64,000 bases of DNA from Devosia sp. SD17-2 (GTDB lineage: Bacteria > Pseudomonadota > Alphaproteobacteria > Rhizobiales > Devosiaceae). Within the stretch, counting starts at the first letter, position 1. Every line of letters starts with the position of its first letter. The notes under the pieces are model-generated. The model was given only the letters and a program-made list of their open reading frames with translations, was not told where the DNA came from and did no database searches. Made by a program: the position numbers and the translations under genes. Where the stretch lies: positions 2,621,001 to 2,685,000 of the forward strand of contig NZ_CP104002.1 of the NCBI RefSeq assembly GCF_029201565.1, in the 5' to 3' direction. Of the stretch, positions 51,880 through 60,944 are shown one piece after another.

Positions 51880-53244
51880 CTATTTTACCGGAGTGTCTGC
51901 CGCCAGTGGCAGGGTGATGTCGAATACGGCCCCACCGCGGTCATTGCTGCTGACCGAGACGTCGCCGCCGTGTCGGCGCACGATATCGCTGACCAGGCTA
52001 AGGCCCAGCCCTGCCCCATGCTGGAGCGGGGCCAGCCGGTGGAAGGGCCAAAAAATCTCTTCGCGGTTTTCAGGTTTGATGCCGGGGCCGGTGTCGGACA
52101 CGCGCACCCTGCCGGTGGCGGACACACTGACGTCGATGGTGATGTTGGGGCCGCCATGGGTCATGGCATTCTGGACGAGATTGGTGATGGCGCGCGACAG
52201 GGCCCCGGCATCGCCCCGCACCTGGACCCGTTTTGCATCCGCCGAGAAGGAGAGCTCCGTGCCCGCCGAGATGGCGAGCGGGGCTATGTCGGCGGTGACT
52301 TCGGAAGCGATCTCGACGAGATCGACGAGCTGCGGGCTCGCGGGAGAGAGATCCATCCGGTGCAGGTCGAGCAGCTGATTGGCCATGCCGGAGAGACGGG
52401 CCACGTCGAGCTCGAGCTGGGCGCGCTGCTCGCCGGGGGGCAGCATATCGAGACGGGTCTGGAGAATGGCGATGGGCGTGCGCAATTCGTGCGCGGCATC
52501 GGCCATGAAGCGCTGCTGGCGTTCGACGCCGTCATCGATCCGGCCAAGCGCGGTGTTGAAGGCATGAACAAGCGGCTGGAGTTCGCTGGGCACGCTCTGA
52601 TCGGAAAGGCGCACGCCGGGCTTGTTGACGTCGATATCCTCCGCCTCCTCGGCAACCCCTTCGACGCCGCGCAACGTCCGCCGGATCAGGACGGGGATGC
52701 TGATGAGCGTGACCGAGGTCAGCAGCAAGACGAGGCCGACGAAAACCGGATTAGAAAAGGCCACCCGGATCAGCCCGAGGCCGATCTGAGGCCCGCCGGT
52801 GGAGACGATCCAGATCGGGCCATCGTCGATGGTTCGTTTACGGATAATCGCTTCCGCGCTGCCGTTGAAGCCGGTGTCGCTGAGGTTCGCGGAGGAGATG
52901 TGGGTCAGCGCCGAAGTCATCAGATAGACCTGCACCGGCACGGTACCAAGAGAAACCGAATAACCATTGGCATCAACGGCGTAGAACATGAAGTTCGGAT
53001 ATTGGTCGCGCACTCTCTGGAGCGCGGGCGTGGCGTGCAGTTCGAGGCCGCCATCAGTGCTGCGGGAGATGGAACGCGCGATATGGTCCATCACACTGTC
53101 GTCCAGCCCCTGATTGCGCGACAGGACATTGATGATCGGCAGGGTCGCGGCGAAGGTGAACGAGACCAGCACGAGGATCTGGATCAGGATCAGGCCGCGC
53201 GTCAGGACGGAGCGCAGCGAGCGCGACTTGGCAGGTTTTGTCAC
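51880..53244 (-). CDS. Sensor histidine kinase
   Basis: Membrane sensor kinase of 454 residues. One membrane helix near residues 15-38, a periplasmic region to ~160, a second helix (VFVGLVLLLTSVTLISIPVL), a HAMP-like linker, then the phospho-acceptor box FMADAAHELRTPIAIL, N-box TNLVQNAMTHGG, G1 box VSDTGPGI and G2 box GAGLGLSLV. All catalytic motifs are intact. Its start overlaps the response-regulator stop by 4 bases. What it senses is unknown; the divergent small secreted protein at 54095 is a plausible regulon member by position. Confidence 0.94.
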   Translation of the reverse strand: MTKPAKSRSLRSVLTRGLILIQILVLVSFTFAATLPIINVLSRNQGLDDSVMDHIARSISRSTDGGLELHATPALQRVRDQYPNFMFYAVDANGYSVSLGTVPVQVYLMTSALTHISSANLSDTGFNGSAEAIIRKRTIDDGPIWIVSTGGPQIGLGLIRVAFSNPVFVGLVLLLTSVTLISIPVLIRRTLRGVEGVAEEAEDIDVNKPGVRLSDQSVPSELQPLVHAFNTALGRIDDGVERQQRFMADAAHELRTPIAILQTRLDMLPPGEQRAQLELDVARLSGMANQLLDLHRMDLSPASPQLVDLVEIASEVTADIAPLAISAGTELSFSADAKRVQVRGDAGALSRAITNLVQNAMTHGGPNITIDVSVSATGRVRVSDTGPGIKPENREEIFWPFHRLAPLQHGAGLGLSLVSDIVRRHGGDVSVSSNDRGGAVFDITLPLAADTPVK

Positions 53245-53909
53245 TGGATAGCCCGGAGGAGATAGCCGACGCCGCGGATGCCATGGATTTCCACATTGGC
53301 CGGGGCAATCTTGCGGCGGAGGCGGGAGATGTGGGCGTCCAGCGTGTTGGAGGCGATCTCGTCATCAAAGCCGTAGACGGCTTCTTCGAGGGCGGAGCGC
53401 GCGACGGTGCGGCCGGCGCGGCGCACGAGAAGCTCGAGTGCGAGCAGTTCGCGCCGCGTCAGGGTGAGCGGCTCATCGCCAATGGTGGCGGCGCGCTCGT
53501 TGAGATTGAAGCGCAGAAGGCCGACGGTGACGATCTGTTCCTCGACAAGGCTGGGGCGGCGCATCACGGCGCGGATGCGGGCAAGGAGTTCGTCGACGGA
53601 AAAGGGTTTTGCGAGATAGTCGTCGGCCCCGGTATCCAGCCCGGCCACGCGGTCATCGGGCGAGCCAAGGGCGGAGAGGACGATAATCGGCAGGCCGACC
53701 TGGCTGCGGCGCAGCACGGGAATGAGCGTAAGCCCGTCGCCATCGGGCAGTTTGCGATCGAGGATCACGGCCGCATGGACACCCGAAAGCGCGGCCTCTT
53801 CGGCCAGGGCAAGCGTGTCGACATGGTCCACGAGAATGTCGTGGCGGGCCAACGCGGCAGTCAGCGCCTTGGCCATTCCCAACTCATCTTCAACCAGCAA
53901 GATACGCAA
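53241..53909 (-). CDS. Two-component response regulator, OmpR/PhoB type
   Basis: Regulator of 222 residues. Receiver domain with the acidic pair in LLVEDELGM (E7, D8), phospho-acceptor D51 in VILDRKLPDGDG and the lysine in YLAKPFS, then a winged-helix DNA-binding domain (LTLTRRELLALELLVRRAGR, ending in HISRLRRKI). Upstream of the kinase and overlapping its start. The 185-bp region before it is shared with a divergent small gene, and may carry its target site. Confidence 0.95.
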   Translation of the reverse strand: MRILLVEDELGMAKALTAALARHDILVDHVDTLALAEEAALSGVHAAVILDRKLPDGDGLTLIPVLRRSQVGLPIIVLSALGSPDDRVAGLDTGADDYLAKPFSVDELLARIRAVMRRPSLVEEQIVTVGLLRFNLNERAATIGDEPLTLTRRELLALELLVRRAGRTVARSALEEAVYGFDDEIASNTLDAHISRLRRKIAPANVEIHGIRGVGYLLRAIQ

Positions 53910-54094
53910 TTGGACTTCCCGAGTTTTCGCGAGCCTATTCGCTCAAGATTGCTCCAGCATTACGCTGCACGGACATGGCGGAAGCGTGGAGCGGATGACG
54001 ATTTCGTTATCGATCGACCGCTCTATTGTTACGCAACTTTGGCACAATGCAGGCGGAGCAAGGTGGCGTTGTTCACGAGAAAGGAACAACGAAT

Positions 54095-54355
54095 ATGAAA
54101 AAGTTCACTCTTGCTGCCGTTATGGTTGCTGCAGGCCTCGCCGCTGTACCCGGCATTGCAATGGCTGGCGATAGCTCCGACTCGATTTTCGGCCGCTCGG
54201 AAATGGCTCTCGAAGCCGCGCTGAAGTCGCAGGGCGTTGACGTCGCCGGCGTTGAAGAATGGGGTCATTATGTCCGCGCCTGGGTCAACACCGGCAACGG
54301 CACGACCACCATGCAGTTCTTCGATCCCGATACCCTCGAGTCCGTCACCCCGTAA
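54095..54355 (+). CDS. Small secreted protein of unknown function
   Basis: Protein of 86 residues: a signal peptide (MKKFTLAAVMVAAGLAAVPG, IAMA) followed by a ~63-residue mature part, GDSSDSIFGRSEMALEAALK then GVEEWGHYVRAWVN and a TMQFFDPDTLESV end. The compact alpha-beta layout is reminiscent of small PepSY-like periplasmic domains but the similarity is only by eye. ATG 54095 is preceded by AAGGA; an earlier in-frame ATG at 54026 has no such site. Divergent from the response regulator and closed by its own terminator, so possibly controlled by that system. Confidence 0.8.
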   Translation: MKKFTLAAVMVAAGLAAVPGIAMAGDSSDSIFGRSEMALEAALKSQGVDVAGVEEWGHYVRAWVNTGNGTTTMQFFDPDTLESVTP

Positions 54356-54380
54356 TCGGGTGCTGTTCACGAGATGACAA

Positions 54381-54412
54381 AAGCTGCGGGCAAATTGCCT
54401 GCAGCTTTTTTT
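54381..54412. terminator. Terminator between small secreted protein and cysW
   Basis: AAGCTGC (54381-54387) pairs with GCAGCTT (54401-54407), extended inward by GGGCA/TGCCT-type pairs around an AAT loop, and is followed by a run of eight T on the plus strand; on the minus strand a shorter TTTT tail follows. It serves the plus-strand gene ending at 54355 and probably also cysW ending at 54416. Confidence 0.88.
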
Positions 54413-54415
54413 TGT

Positions 54416-55279
54416 TCAGTGCCCCCTGCCGGTGGCGGCCAGTTCGTCGCCATAGCGCCATTCGAGCGCGGTCTTGAGGACGAGGGTGACGAGTGCGAGC
54501 AGCGCCAGAAGCGATGCCAGGGCGAAGGCGGCGGTGGCGTTGTATTCGTTGTAGAACATTTCCACCTGCAGCGGGATGGTGGTGGTTTCGCCGCGAATTT
54601 TTCCGGACACCACCGCCACCGCGCCGAACTCGCCCATGGCGCGGGCATTGCAGAGCAGAACGCCGTAGAGCAGGCCCCATTTGATGTTTGGCAGGGTGAC
54701 GCGCCAAAAGGTCTGCCAGCCGGAGGCGCCGAGAGAGAGCGCGGCTTCCTCGTCGCCTGTGCCCTGATCCTGCATCAGCGGAATCAACTCCCGGGCGACG
54801 AAGGGGAAGGTGACGAAGATCGTGGCCAGCACGGTGCCCGGGACGGCGAAGAGGATTTCGATGCCGTAGGATTTGAGCCAGGGGCCGAGCAATGAGCCGG
54901 AGCCGAAGAGCAGGACATAGACGAGGCCCGAAATGACCGGCGAGACCGAGAATGGCAGGTCGATGAGGGTGATAAGGAAGGCCTTGCCCTTGAACTCGAA
55001 CTTGGCGATGGCCCAGGAGGCGCAGATGCCGAAGACGATGTTGAGCGGCACGGCGATGGCGGCGACCAACAGGGTGAGCCGGATCGCCGATTGCGCATCC
55101 TTGGTACCGAGCGCTGTCCAGAAGGCATTCCAGCCGAGGCGGAAGGCTTCGGCGAAGACCGCATAGAGCGGCAGCACCAGAAACAGCGCCATGAAGGCGA
55201 GGCAAACGGCAATCAGCAGCCAGCGGACCGAGGTTGGTTCGTCGGTGGGCGATGTGCGGTGACTATGCGCCATAGCCAT
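54416..55279 (-). CDS. cysW: Sulfate ABC transporter permease CysW
   Basis: Inner-membrane permease of 287 residues with about six helices. It shows the CysW pattern: VCLAFMALFLVLPLYAVFAE, FEFKGKAFLITLIDLPFSVS, the EAA loop DEEAALSLGASGWQTFWRVT and the late RGETTTIPLQVEMFYNEYNA. Partner of CysT, whose stop overlaps its start by 17 bases. Together with the binding protein at 58176 it forms a sulfate/thiosulfate importer, yet no CysA ATPase follows; the transcript ends at a terminator. Confidence 0.93.
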   Translation of the reverse strand: MAMAHSHRTSPTDEPTSVRWLLIAVCLAFMALFLVLPLYAVFAEAFRLGWNAFWTALGTKDAQSAIRLTLLVAAIAVPLNIVFGICASWAIAKFEFKGKAFLITLIDLPFSVSPVISGLVYVLLFGSGSLLGPWLKSYGIEILFAVPGTVLATIFVTFPFVARELIPLMQDQGTGDEEAALSLGASGWQTFWRVTLPNIKWGLLYGVLLCNARAMGEFGAVAVVSGKIRGETTTIPLQVEMFYNEYNATAAFALASLLALLALVTLVLKTALEWRYGDELAATGRGH

Positions 55280-56108
55280 ACCTCCTCCGGCTCCAGGCCT
55301 GAATGAGATTGATCAGGAACAGCATGAGGAAGGAGATCAGCAGCATCACCGTGGCGATGACGGCGGCACCGGAATAGTTGAATTCCTCGAGGCGGATGAC
55401 GATCAGCAGCGGGGCAATCTCCGAGACGAAGGGGATGTTGCCGGCGATGAAGATGACCGAGCCATATTCCCCCCCCGCGCGGGCGAAAGCGAGCGCGAAG
55501 CCGGTGAGGATGGCCGGGGTGAGGCTGGGCAGCAGCACGCGGAAAATGGTCTGGAAGCGGTTGGCGCCAAGGGTAGCGGAGGCTTCCTCGACCTCCTTGC
55601 TGGTCTCTTCGAGAATGGGCTGGATGGTGCGGACGACGAAGGGCAGGCCGATGAAGATCATGGCGACGACAATGCCGATCGGGGTGTAGGCAATGCGGAT
55701 GCCGAGGGGGGCAACGAGCTGGCCGACAAAGCCATTGGGCGCGTAGATGGCGGTGAGCGCGATCCCCGCGACTGCGGTCGGGAGGGCAAAGGGCAGATCG
55801 ACCATGGCGTCGAAGATGCGCCGGCCGGGGAAGCGGTAGCGCACAAGCACCCAGGCGATCATCGTGCCGAAGACGACGTTTATGCCGGCGGCAATCAGCG
55901 CCGTGATGAAGCTCGTCCGCAGGGCGCCGAGGACGCGTGCGTCCGTGGCGGCCGCCCAGAACCCGCCCCAGCCAAGGCCTGCCGAGCGCAGGACCAGGGC
56001 GATGAGCGGGATGAGGATGATCAGCGAGAAATAGGCGATGGTGAAACCGAAGGTCAGCCCAAAGCCGGGAATGATACTGGGTCGTCGGAAGCCGCCGAGG
56101 CGCGTCAT
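55263..56108 (-). CDS. cysT: Sulfate ABC transporter permease CysT
   Basis: Inner-membrane permease of 281 residues. Helix pattern and blocks fit CysT (CysU): SIIPGFGLTFGFTIAYFSLI at the start, AMVDLPFALPTAVAGIALT, the cytoplasmic EAA loop KEVEEASATLGANRFQTIFR and ARAGGEYGSVIFIAGN. It lies upstream of and overlapping cysW. About 190 bp separates it from the FAD-binding protein gene upstream, an unusual break within a cys operon. Confidence 0.93.
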   Translation of the reverse strand: MTRLGGFRRPSIIPGFGLTFGFTIAYFSLIILIPLIALVLRSAGLGWGGFWAAATDARVLGALRTSFITALIAAGINVVFGTMIAWVLVRYRFPGRRIFDAMVDLPFALPTAVAGIALTAIYAPNGFVGQLVAPLGIRIAYTPIGIVVAMIFIGLPFVVRTIQPILEETSKEVEEASATLGANRFQTIFRVLLPSLTPAILTGFALAFARAGGEYGSVIFIAGNIPFVSEIAPLLIVIRLEEFNYSGAAVIATVMLLISFLMLFLINLIQAWSRRRYGYGA

Positions 56109-56298
56109 GGGCGCCCTCCCCGCTGCGCACCGAGGCGCCGGTCTTCTCGTGCCATGATTGCGTCTCCTGTGTCAGGCGCAGCAAGTCTGGCAACCCTAGC
56201 GGGGCAGTCGAGTTTCTCAAGGCGCACGCCCGGTCAGTTGGGCGCGAAAAATAGAAAATCCTTCTGTGTTCCAGGCTCCCGCTGGAAGCCGGGCCTTA

Positions 56299-57663
56299 TC
56301 AGGCCTCGACGACCTCGCCGACGAGGAGCGCGCGCGCCACAGAAGCGCATTGGACGCGAATATCGGGCACGGCTTCGATCTCGAAATAGCGGCCACGCGT
56401 CAGCGGGCCGACGACCCGCAGGCGGGACGACACATGACCATCCGCGGCGACCACGGCGCATTTGCCGTCGACATCGAGGCCGATATTCATGCTGTCGGCT
56501 CGCGCCGCACCGGTCTGGACGAGATGGCGGATCAACGGATTGCCGCTGGCGCGCACATCGACGCTGACGCCACCGCAATCATAGACGCGGGCAATATCCA
56601 TGGTCACCCGGTCGCTGCCACCGCGCGGGCGAATAGTGGCGCGGACGCCATCGGCAGTCTTCTCGATGCCGGTGAATTCGGCGGCGACGAGGCGGACTTG
56701 TCCGCTGGCAATGGCCTTCACAAGCCCTTCATGCAGGTCGGGCGGCAGACGATGGCGGTGGACATTCCACCAGGGGCGCAGATGACGCAGGAAGCGGCGT
56801 TTTTCCTTGTCTGGCCAGCTCTGCCAGAGGCGCTGATTGTAGGGGCGGAGGCCATCGACGACGCTGCGCCAGTCCCCGCCCCGCGCCATGGTGTTGGCGA
56901 TGAGGGCGCGGAACCACCGCGTCAGCGCGCGAACGCCGACGCCAAATGGCACATCGGCGGCATCGATCTGCAGGGGCGGCACATCACGATGGGCAGTGGG
57001 CAGGAGGCCATTGCGCGAGACGACGGTGACCGGGCCGCTGTGACGGGCCTCGGACAGCGAGACCCAGGCATCGACCATGCTGAGGCCGGAGCCGAGGATC
57101 ATGACATGGGCTTCAGGGTCCAGCGGGGTATCGGCATCCGAGCCGACGCGGACGGCAATGCCGCGACCGCGGGCCGGCTGGGTTTCGTGGCCAACGGCGA
57201 GAACGGCAGCGCGACCGTAGAGCGTGGTGCCATTGCCGAGGAGGACTTCGACGCCATCGGGCTTTTCGGTGAGGGCCATGGCTTCTTCGGCGAGGACCCG
57301 GAGGCGCCCCGGTATACGCTCGCCGGCCTGACGCAGCACATCTTCAAGATAGGTGCCATAAAGCCGCCGGGCGACGAAGACCCAGGAGGTGTCATATTTG
57401 CCGGGGAATTTCTGCTGCAGCCAGCGCCAGAAATGCTCGGGATCATCGGGATAGGCGCTCATGCCGCGGGAGGGGACATTGACGCGATGGTCGCGGTGCC
57501 GCGCCGAATAGGCCAGGCCCTGGCCGAACTGGCCCTGACGCTCAAGCACCGTGACCTTCAGCTCAGGATCGGGATCGCGCAGCAATTGGGAGGCGATGAG
57601 AACGCCGCTGGCGCCGCCACCGATAATGACAAAGTGCTTTGCCGAGGGGCCGGTAAAACTCAT
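56299..57663 (-). CDS. FAD/NAD(P)-binding protein of the NAD_binding_9 type
   Basis: Flavoprotein of 454 residues. The N-terminus AKHFVIIGGGASGVLIASQL is an FAD Rossmann motif; SARHRDHRVNVPSRGMSAYP near residue 75 and HVMILGSGLSMVDAWVSLSE near residue 165 (second nucleotide fold) match the family of uncharacterised FAD/NAD(P)-binding proteins that resemble bacterial monooxygenases and hydroxyacylglutathione-like oxidoreductases. It is placed between the small gene and cysT, all in one direction, so it may be co-expressed with the sulfate transporter and could act in sulfur assimilation; nothing in the sequence proves this. Confidence 0.82.
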   Translation of the reverse strand: MSFTGPSAKHFVIIGGGASGVLIASQLLRDPDPELKVTVLERQGQFGQGLAYSARHRDHRVNVPSRGMSAYPDDPEHFWRWLQQKFPGKYDTSWVFVARRLYGTYLEDVLRQAGERIPGRLRVLAEEAMALTEKPDGVEVLLGNGTTLYGRAAVLAVGHETQPARGRGIAVRVGSDADTPLDPEAHVMILGSGLSMVDAWVSLSEARHSGPVTVVSRNGLLPTAHRDVPPLQIDAADVPFGVGVRALTRWFRALIANTMARGGDWRSVVDGLRPYNQRLWQSWPDKEKRRFLRHLRPWWNVHRHRLPPDLHEGLVKAIASGQVRLVAAEFTGIEKTADGVRATIRPRGGSDRVTMDIARVYDCGGVSVDVRASGNPLIRHLVQTGAARADSMNIGLDVDGKCAVVAADGHVSSRLRVVGPLTRGRYFEIEAVPDIRVQCASVARALLVGEVVEA

Positions 57664-57835
57664 CGCGCATCCTTCCAGCCGATTGCCTTGGACCGTGCCG
57701 CAGCACGCAAGAGCGCAAGGCGGCGGGACGACGCAAGTAGAGCGCCGCGATACTCCTTGTCACATATTTGGGGCGATGACCGGAAGCCTTCGAGCCTGCG
57801 GCAATCTCACAACCCACATTATAACGAGCATTCCG

Positions 57836-57854
57836 TTTCGTCAGGGAGACGAAA
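57836..57854. repeat. Short hairpin between the 77-residue gene and the FAD gene
   Basis: TTTCGTC (57836-57842) and GACGAAA (57848-57854) form a perfect 7-bp stem with a 5-base loop. There is no U-tract behind it on the minus strand, so it is not a standard terminator; it could be a processing or stability element. The surrounding 217-bp gap (57664-57880) holds no supported gene. Confidence 0.4.
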
Positions 57855-57880
57855 AGCCCTCGTTTTTTCTCATCTGCGGG

Positions 57881-58114
57881 TCAGAAGGGCAAAAATCTCG
57901 TCAGGTCGCTGGAGAACGTGTGCTCCTGGAGGCGCGGCCGATCGTCGTTCTGCGGGTCCGGCGCCTTGCCGCTGAGCCAGGCATTGTCATCTTCCAGCGC
58001 GGTGGGCCGCGCGTCGCTGTCGCCACCGCCGAAAAAATTGGCCTTGGCGGGCGCCTCGACACTGGCGCGACGTGCCAGCTCACCCGGATGGAAAATTCCG
58101 AAAAAGGCTATCAT
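57881..58114 (-). CDS. Small protein of unknown function in the sulfate-transport operon
   Basis: Protein of 77 residues beginning MIAFFGIFHPGELARRASVE and ending SSDLTRFLPF, otherwise polar and charged (AKANFFGGGDSDARPTALED in the middle). I do not recognise it. It is supported by position, 61 bases after the sulfate-binding protein and in the same direction, and by a strong AGGAG ribosome site seven bases before ATG 58114. No signal peptide or membrane helix. It may be a regulator or stabiliser of the transporter, but this is a guess. Confidence 0.65.
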   Translation of the reverse strand: MIAFFGIFHPGELARRASVEAPAKANFFGGGDSDARPTALEDDNAWLSGKAPDPQNDDRPRLQEHTFSSDLTRFLPF

Positions 58115-58175
58115 CGCAGTTCTCCTCTTTCACTGAGCGGTGTGGCCGGTCCACAGAGACCGGCCAATTGTCGTG

Positions 58176-59195
58176 TCAGGGAGCGGCGTAGATCTGGTCG
58201 AAGGTGCCGCCATCGCCGAAGAACTTTGGCTGGGCTTCGCGCCAGCCACCAAAATCCTCGATGGTGACGAGATTGACTTCACCGAAGCGGGCAATGTCCT
58301 CGGGGGCCGCCGCATCCGGGCGGACCGGGCGGTAGTAGTGTTTGGCGGCGATGGCCTGGCCTTCATCGGAATAGAGATAGTCGAGATAGGCCTGGGCGAG
58401 ATCGAGATTGCCCTTCTTCTCGGCATTGACCGGAACGAGCGCGACGGGCGGCTCGGCCAGAATGGAGATGGACGGGGTGACGATGTCGAAGGCGTCGGGG
58501 CCGAGTTCTTCAAGGGCGAGGTAGGCTTCGTTTTCCCAGGCGAGCAGGACGTCGCCAATGCCGCGCTGGACGAAAGTGGTGGTGGAGCCTCGGGCGCCGG
58601 TGTCGAGCACGGGGACGTGGCGGAAGAGTTCGCCAACAAATTCCTGCGCTTTGGCTTCGTCATTGCCATATTCGGCACGAGCCCAGGCCCAGGCGGCGAG
58701 GAGGTTCCAGCGCGCTCCTCCCGAGGTTTTTGGATTTGGCGTGATCACCTCGACGCCATCGGCAATCAGATCGCCCCAATCCTGGATGGCTTTGGGATTG
58801 CCCTTGCGGACGAGGAAAACGATGGTCGAGATGTATGGCGCATTGTTGTTTTCGAGTGTGCCGCGCCAGTCATCGGGGATGAGATCGGTGGCATCGGCGA
58901 TTGCGTTGATGTCGCTTTCGAGCGCCAGGGTGACGACATCGGCCTCGAGCCCGTCGATGACGGTGCGTGCCTGTGAACCGGAGCCGCCATGAGTGACCTG
59001 GATGGCGACAGCCTCGCCCTTTTCCTGCTGCCAGTGGGCAACAAAGGCGTCGTTGAACTCGCGATAGAGTTCACGCGTCGGATCATAGGACACGTTGATC
59101 AGTGTGCGGTCCTGCGCATGGGCGGTGACAGCGAAGCCCAGGGTCAGGGACGCGGCAAGGGCGGTATAGGCGAGTAACCGAGAAGCACGTTTCAT
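58176..59195 (-). CDS. Sulfate ABC transporter substrate-binding protein
   Basis: Periplasmic sulfate/thiosulfate-binding protein, 339 residues. Signal peptide MKRASRLLAYTALAASLTLG with AHAQ cleavage. The mature start LINVSYDPTRELYREFNDAF and QVTHGGSGSQARTVIDGLEA are the classical Sbp/CysP blocks, with the sulfate-contacting residues (SYDPTRE and GGSGSQ), followed by TPNPKTSGGARWNLLAAW and VPVNAEKKG. It is the first gene of the minus-strand unit that continues with the 77-residue protein, the FAD protein, cysT and cysW. The 178 bp upstream should carry its promoter. Confidence 0.94.
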   Translation of the reverse strand: MKRASRLLAYTALAASLTLGFAVTAHAQDRTLINVSYDPTRELYREFNDAFVAHWQQEKGEAVAIQVTHGGSGSQARTVIDGLEADVVTLALESDINAIADATDLIPDDWRGTLENNNAPYISTIVFLVRKGNPKAIQDWGDLIADGVEVITPNPKTSGGARWNLLAAWAWARAEYGNDEAKAQEFVGELFRHVPVLDTGARGSTTTFVQRGIGDVLLAWENEAYLALEELGPDAFDIVTPSISILAEPPVALVPVNAEKKGNLDLAQAYLDYLYSDEGQAIAAKHYYRPVRPDAAAPEDIARFGEVNLVTIEDFGGWREAQPKFFGDGGTFDQIYAAP

Positions 59196-59373
59196 TGGGA
59201 ACTCCCGAGATCTGATATGAAAACCCTATCAACTCAGTCGTGTTTGGAAAGGCGCAGGCTTGCCGGCATTTTCGACGGCGGAGAAAATATTTCTCGATGA
59301 GGGCCGGCTGACGATAAAGTCAGCAAGCTCGCTCCAGTTCCGCCGTCCTCTCTTGTGCGCTATCGCGTGGAGA

Positions 59374-60267
59374 TTATGACAGCGCGGCACCATTGGTGGT
59401 GAGGTAGACCGCGTAGATGGAAGAGGTCGCGGCGATATAGAGGCGATTGCCCTTGGGGCCGCCGAAGGTGAGATTGGCGACGCGCTCGGGTGTCAGGATT
59501 TTTCCGATGAGGGTGCCGTCCGGGGCAAAGCAGTGCACGCCGTCACCGGCGCTGGTCCAGAGATTGCCGTCAATGTCGAAGCGGAAGCCATCCGGCAGGC
59601 CGGGATCGACCGTGCAGAAGACGCGGCCATTGGCCAGGGTGCGGCCAGCAACGACGTCGAAAACGCGGATGTGGCGGGGAGAGCCGGAGTCGGCGACATA
59701 GAGCTTTGTTTCGTCCGGCGAGAAGGCGAGGCCATTGGGCTGGACGAAATCGCGGACCATCGCCTCGATCGCGCCGGTCTGCGGATCGACGCGATAGACG
59801 TTGTTGGTCTCCTGCTCCGGGGTGGCCTTGTGGCCCTCATAGTCGGACTGGATGCCGTAGGTGGGGTCGGTGAACCAGATGCTGCCATCGCTGTGGACCA
59901 CGACATCATTGGGGGAATTGAGGCGCTTGCCCTCAAAGCTGTCGGCGATGACGGTTATGGAGCCGTCGATCTCGGTGCGGGTGACGCGGCGCGCGCCATG
60001 CTCGCAGGTGACCAGACGGCCCTGCCGATCGCGGGTGTTGCCATTGGAATAGCGGGCATCGGCGCGATAGACGGAGACGCCGCCATCAGGGATGTAGCGC
60101 ATCATGCGGTTGTTGGGGATGTCGCTCCAGAGGAGATAATTGCCATCCTTGAACCAGACCGGTCCTTCGGACCAGCGGCAGCCGGTGTGGATCAGATCGA
60201 GCGCGGCACTGCCGTTGAACAATGCGCGGAAACGATCGTCGATGATCTCGTAGATGCCATCAGCCAT
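59374..60267 (-). CDS. SMP-30/gluconolactonase family protein
   Basis: Six-bladed beta-propeller lactonase, 297 residues. Blocks seen: TGCRWSEGPVWFKDGNYLLW with the metal glutamate, RLVTCEHGARRVTRTEIDGS, LNSPNDVVVHSDGSIWFTDP with the metal asparagine-aspartate, QPNGLAFSPDETKLYVADSG, and GFRFDIDGNLWTSAGDGVHC. No signal peptide. Such enzymes open sugar lactones (gluconolactone and relatives). Stands alone; divergent from the CAP lipoprotein gene on its right. Confidence 0.92.
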   Translation of the reverse strand: MADGIYEIIDDRFRALFNGSAALDLIHTGCRWSEGPVWFKDGNYLLWSDIPNNRMMRYIPDGGVSVYRADARYSNGNTRDRQGRLVTCEHGARRVTRTEIDGSITVIADSFEGKRLNSPNDVVVHSDGSIWFTDPTYGIQSDYEGHKATPEQETNNVYRVDPQTGAIEAMVRDFVQPNGLAFSPDETKLYVADSGSPRHIRVFDVVAGRTLANGRVFCTVDPGLPDGFRFDIDGNLWTSAGDGVHCFAPDGTLIGKILTPERVANLTFGGPKGNRLYIAATSSIYAVYLTTNGAALS

Positions 60268-60461
60268 GGCGGGTTCCCCTCCCCTGTGCGGGCGTTAACA
60301 CTTTTGCCCCGAGCTTGCCGCAAAGCGCCGCGACAAGGCTCTTCCAGAACCATAATGGCCGAGGCCGGGACCAGCAATGCAGGATCGCGGCATTAACCGG
60401 GATGAAGGCGCAGGCTGCCATTATCCCCCTCCCCGGCCCCAACCGGACAGTAAGGAACACC

Positions 60462-60944
60462 ATGAAGAAGACTGCCACGCGTCTGACCGCCGCCTCGCTC
60501 GCCGTTCTGGCGGCGATTTCCATTGCCGGCTGCTCGATGATGGCGCCGGCAAGTTCGCCCGGTGGCCTTGCTCCGGGGCTGACGGCGCGCATGGACCAGC
60601 CGGGCGCCACGCTCGACCGGGTGCAGGCGATCAATCTCATCAACGCCTATCGCGCGACGCGGGGCGTTGCCCCGCTGACCCTGGACGCCGGGCTCGATGG
60701 CACGGCGCAGGCGCTGGCGACGCAATATGCCCAGTCGGGCCAGGCGCCTTCGACGCCACAGGGGCTTGTGGCGATGAAGATGAGCGCCGGCTATCCGACA
60801 TTTGCCGAGACGTTCTCGGGCTGGCGCAACAATGCGGCTGACGCGCAGGCGATGGCGGCCAATGCGACCAAGGCCGGCGTGGCGATGAGCTACAACGCCT
60901 CCTCTGCCTATGGCATTCACTGGGTTCTTGTTCTTGGAAACTGA
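60462..60944 (+). CDS. CAP domain (SCP-like) lipoprotein
   Basis: Protein of 160 residues with a lipoprotein signal: MKKTATRLTAASLAVLAAIS then IAGCS, the lipobox cysteine being residue ~24. The mature part is a short CAP domain: AINLINAYRATRGVAPLTLD, ALATQYAQSGQA and GIHWVLVLG at the end, the family's usual closing segment. ATG 60462 follows AAGGA. Bacterial CAP proteins are envelope-associated and mostly of unknown function. The last 35 bases overlap the start of the TusA-like frame. Confidence 0.88.
   Translation: MKKTATRLTAASLAVLAAISIAGCSMMAPASSPGGLAPGLTARMDQPGATLDRVQAINLINAYRATRGVAPLTLDAGLDGTAQALATQYAQSGQAPSTPQGLVAMKMSAGYPTFAETFSGWRNNAADAQAMAANATKAGVAMSYNASSAYGIHWVLVLGN

Noticed and set aside
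57836..57854. Terminator for the 77-residue gene
   Set aside because: The stem is perfect, but no U-rich tail follows on the minus strand.
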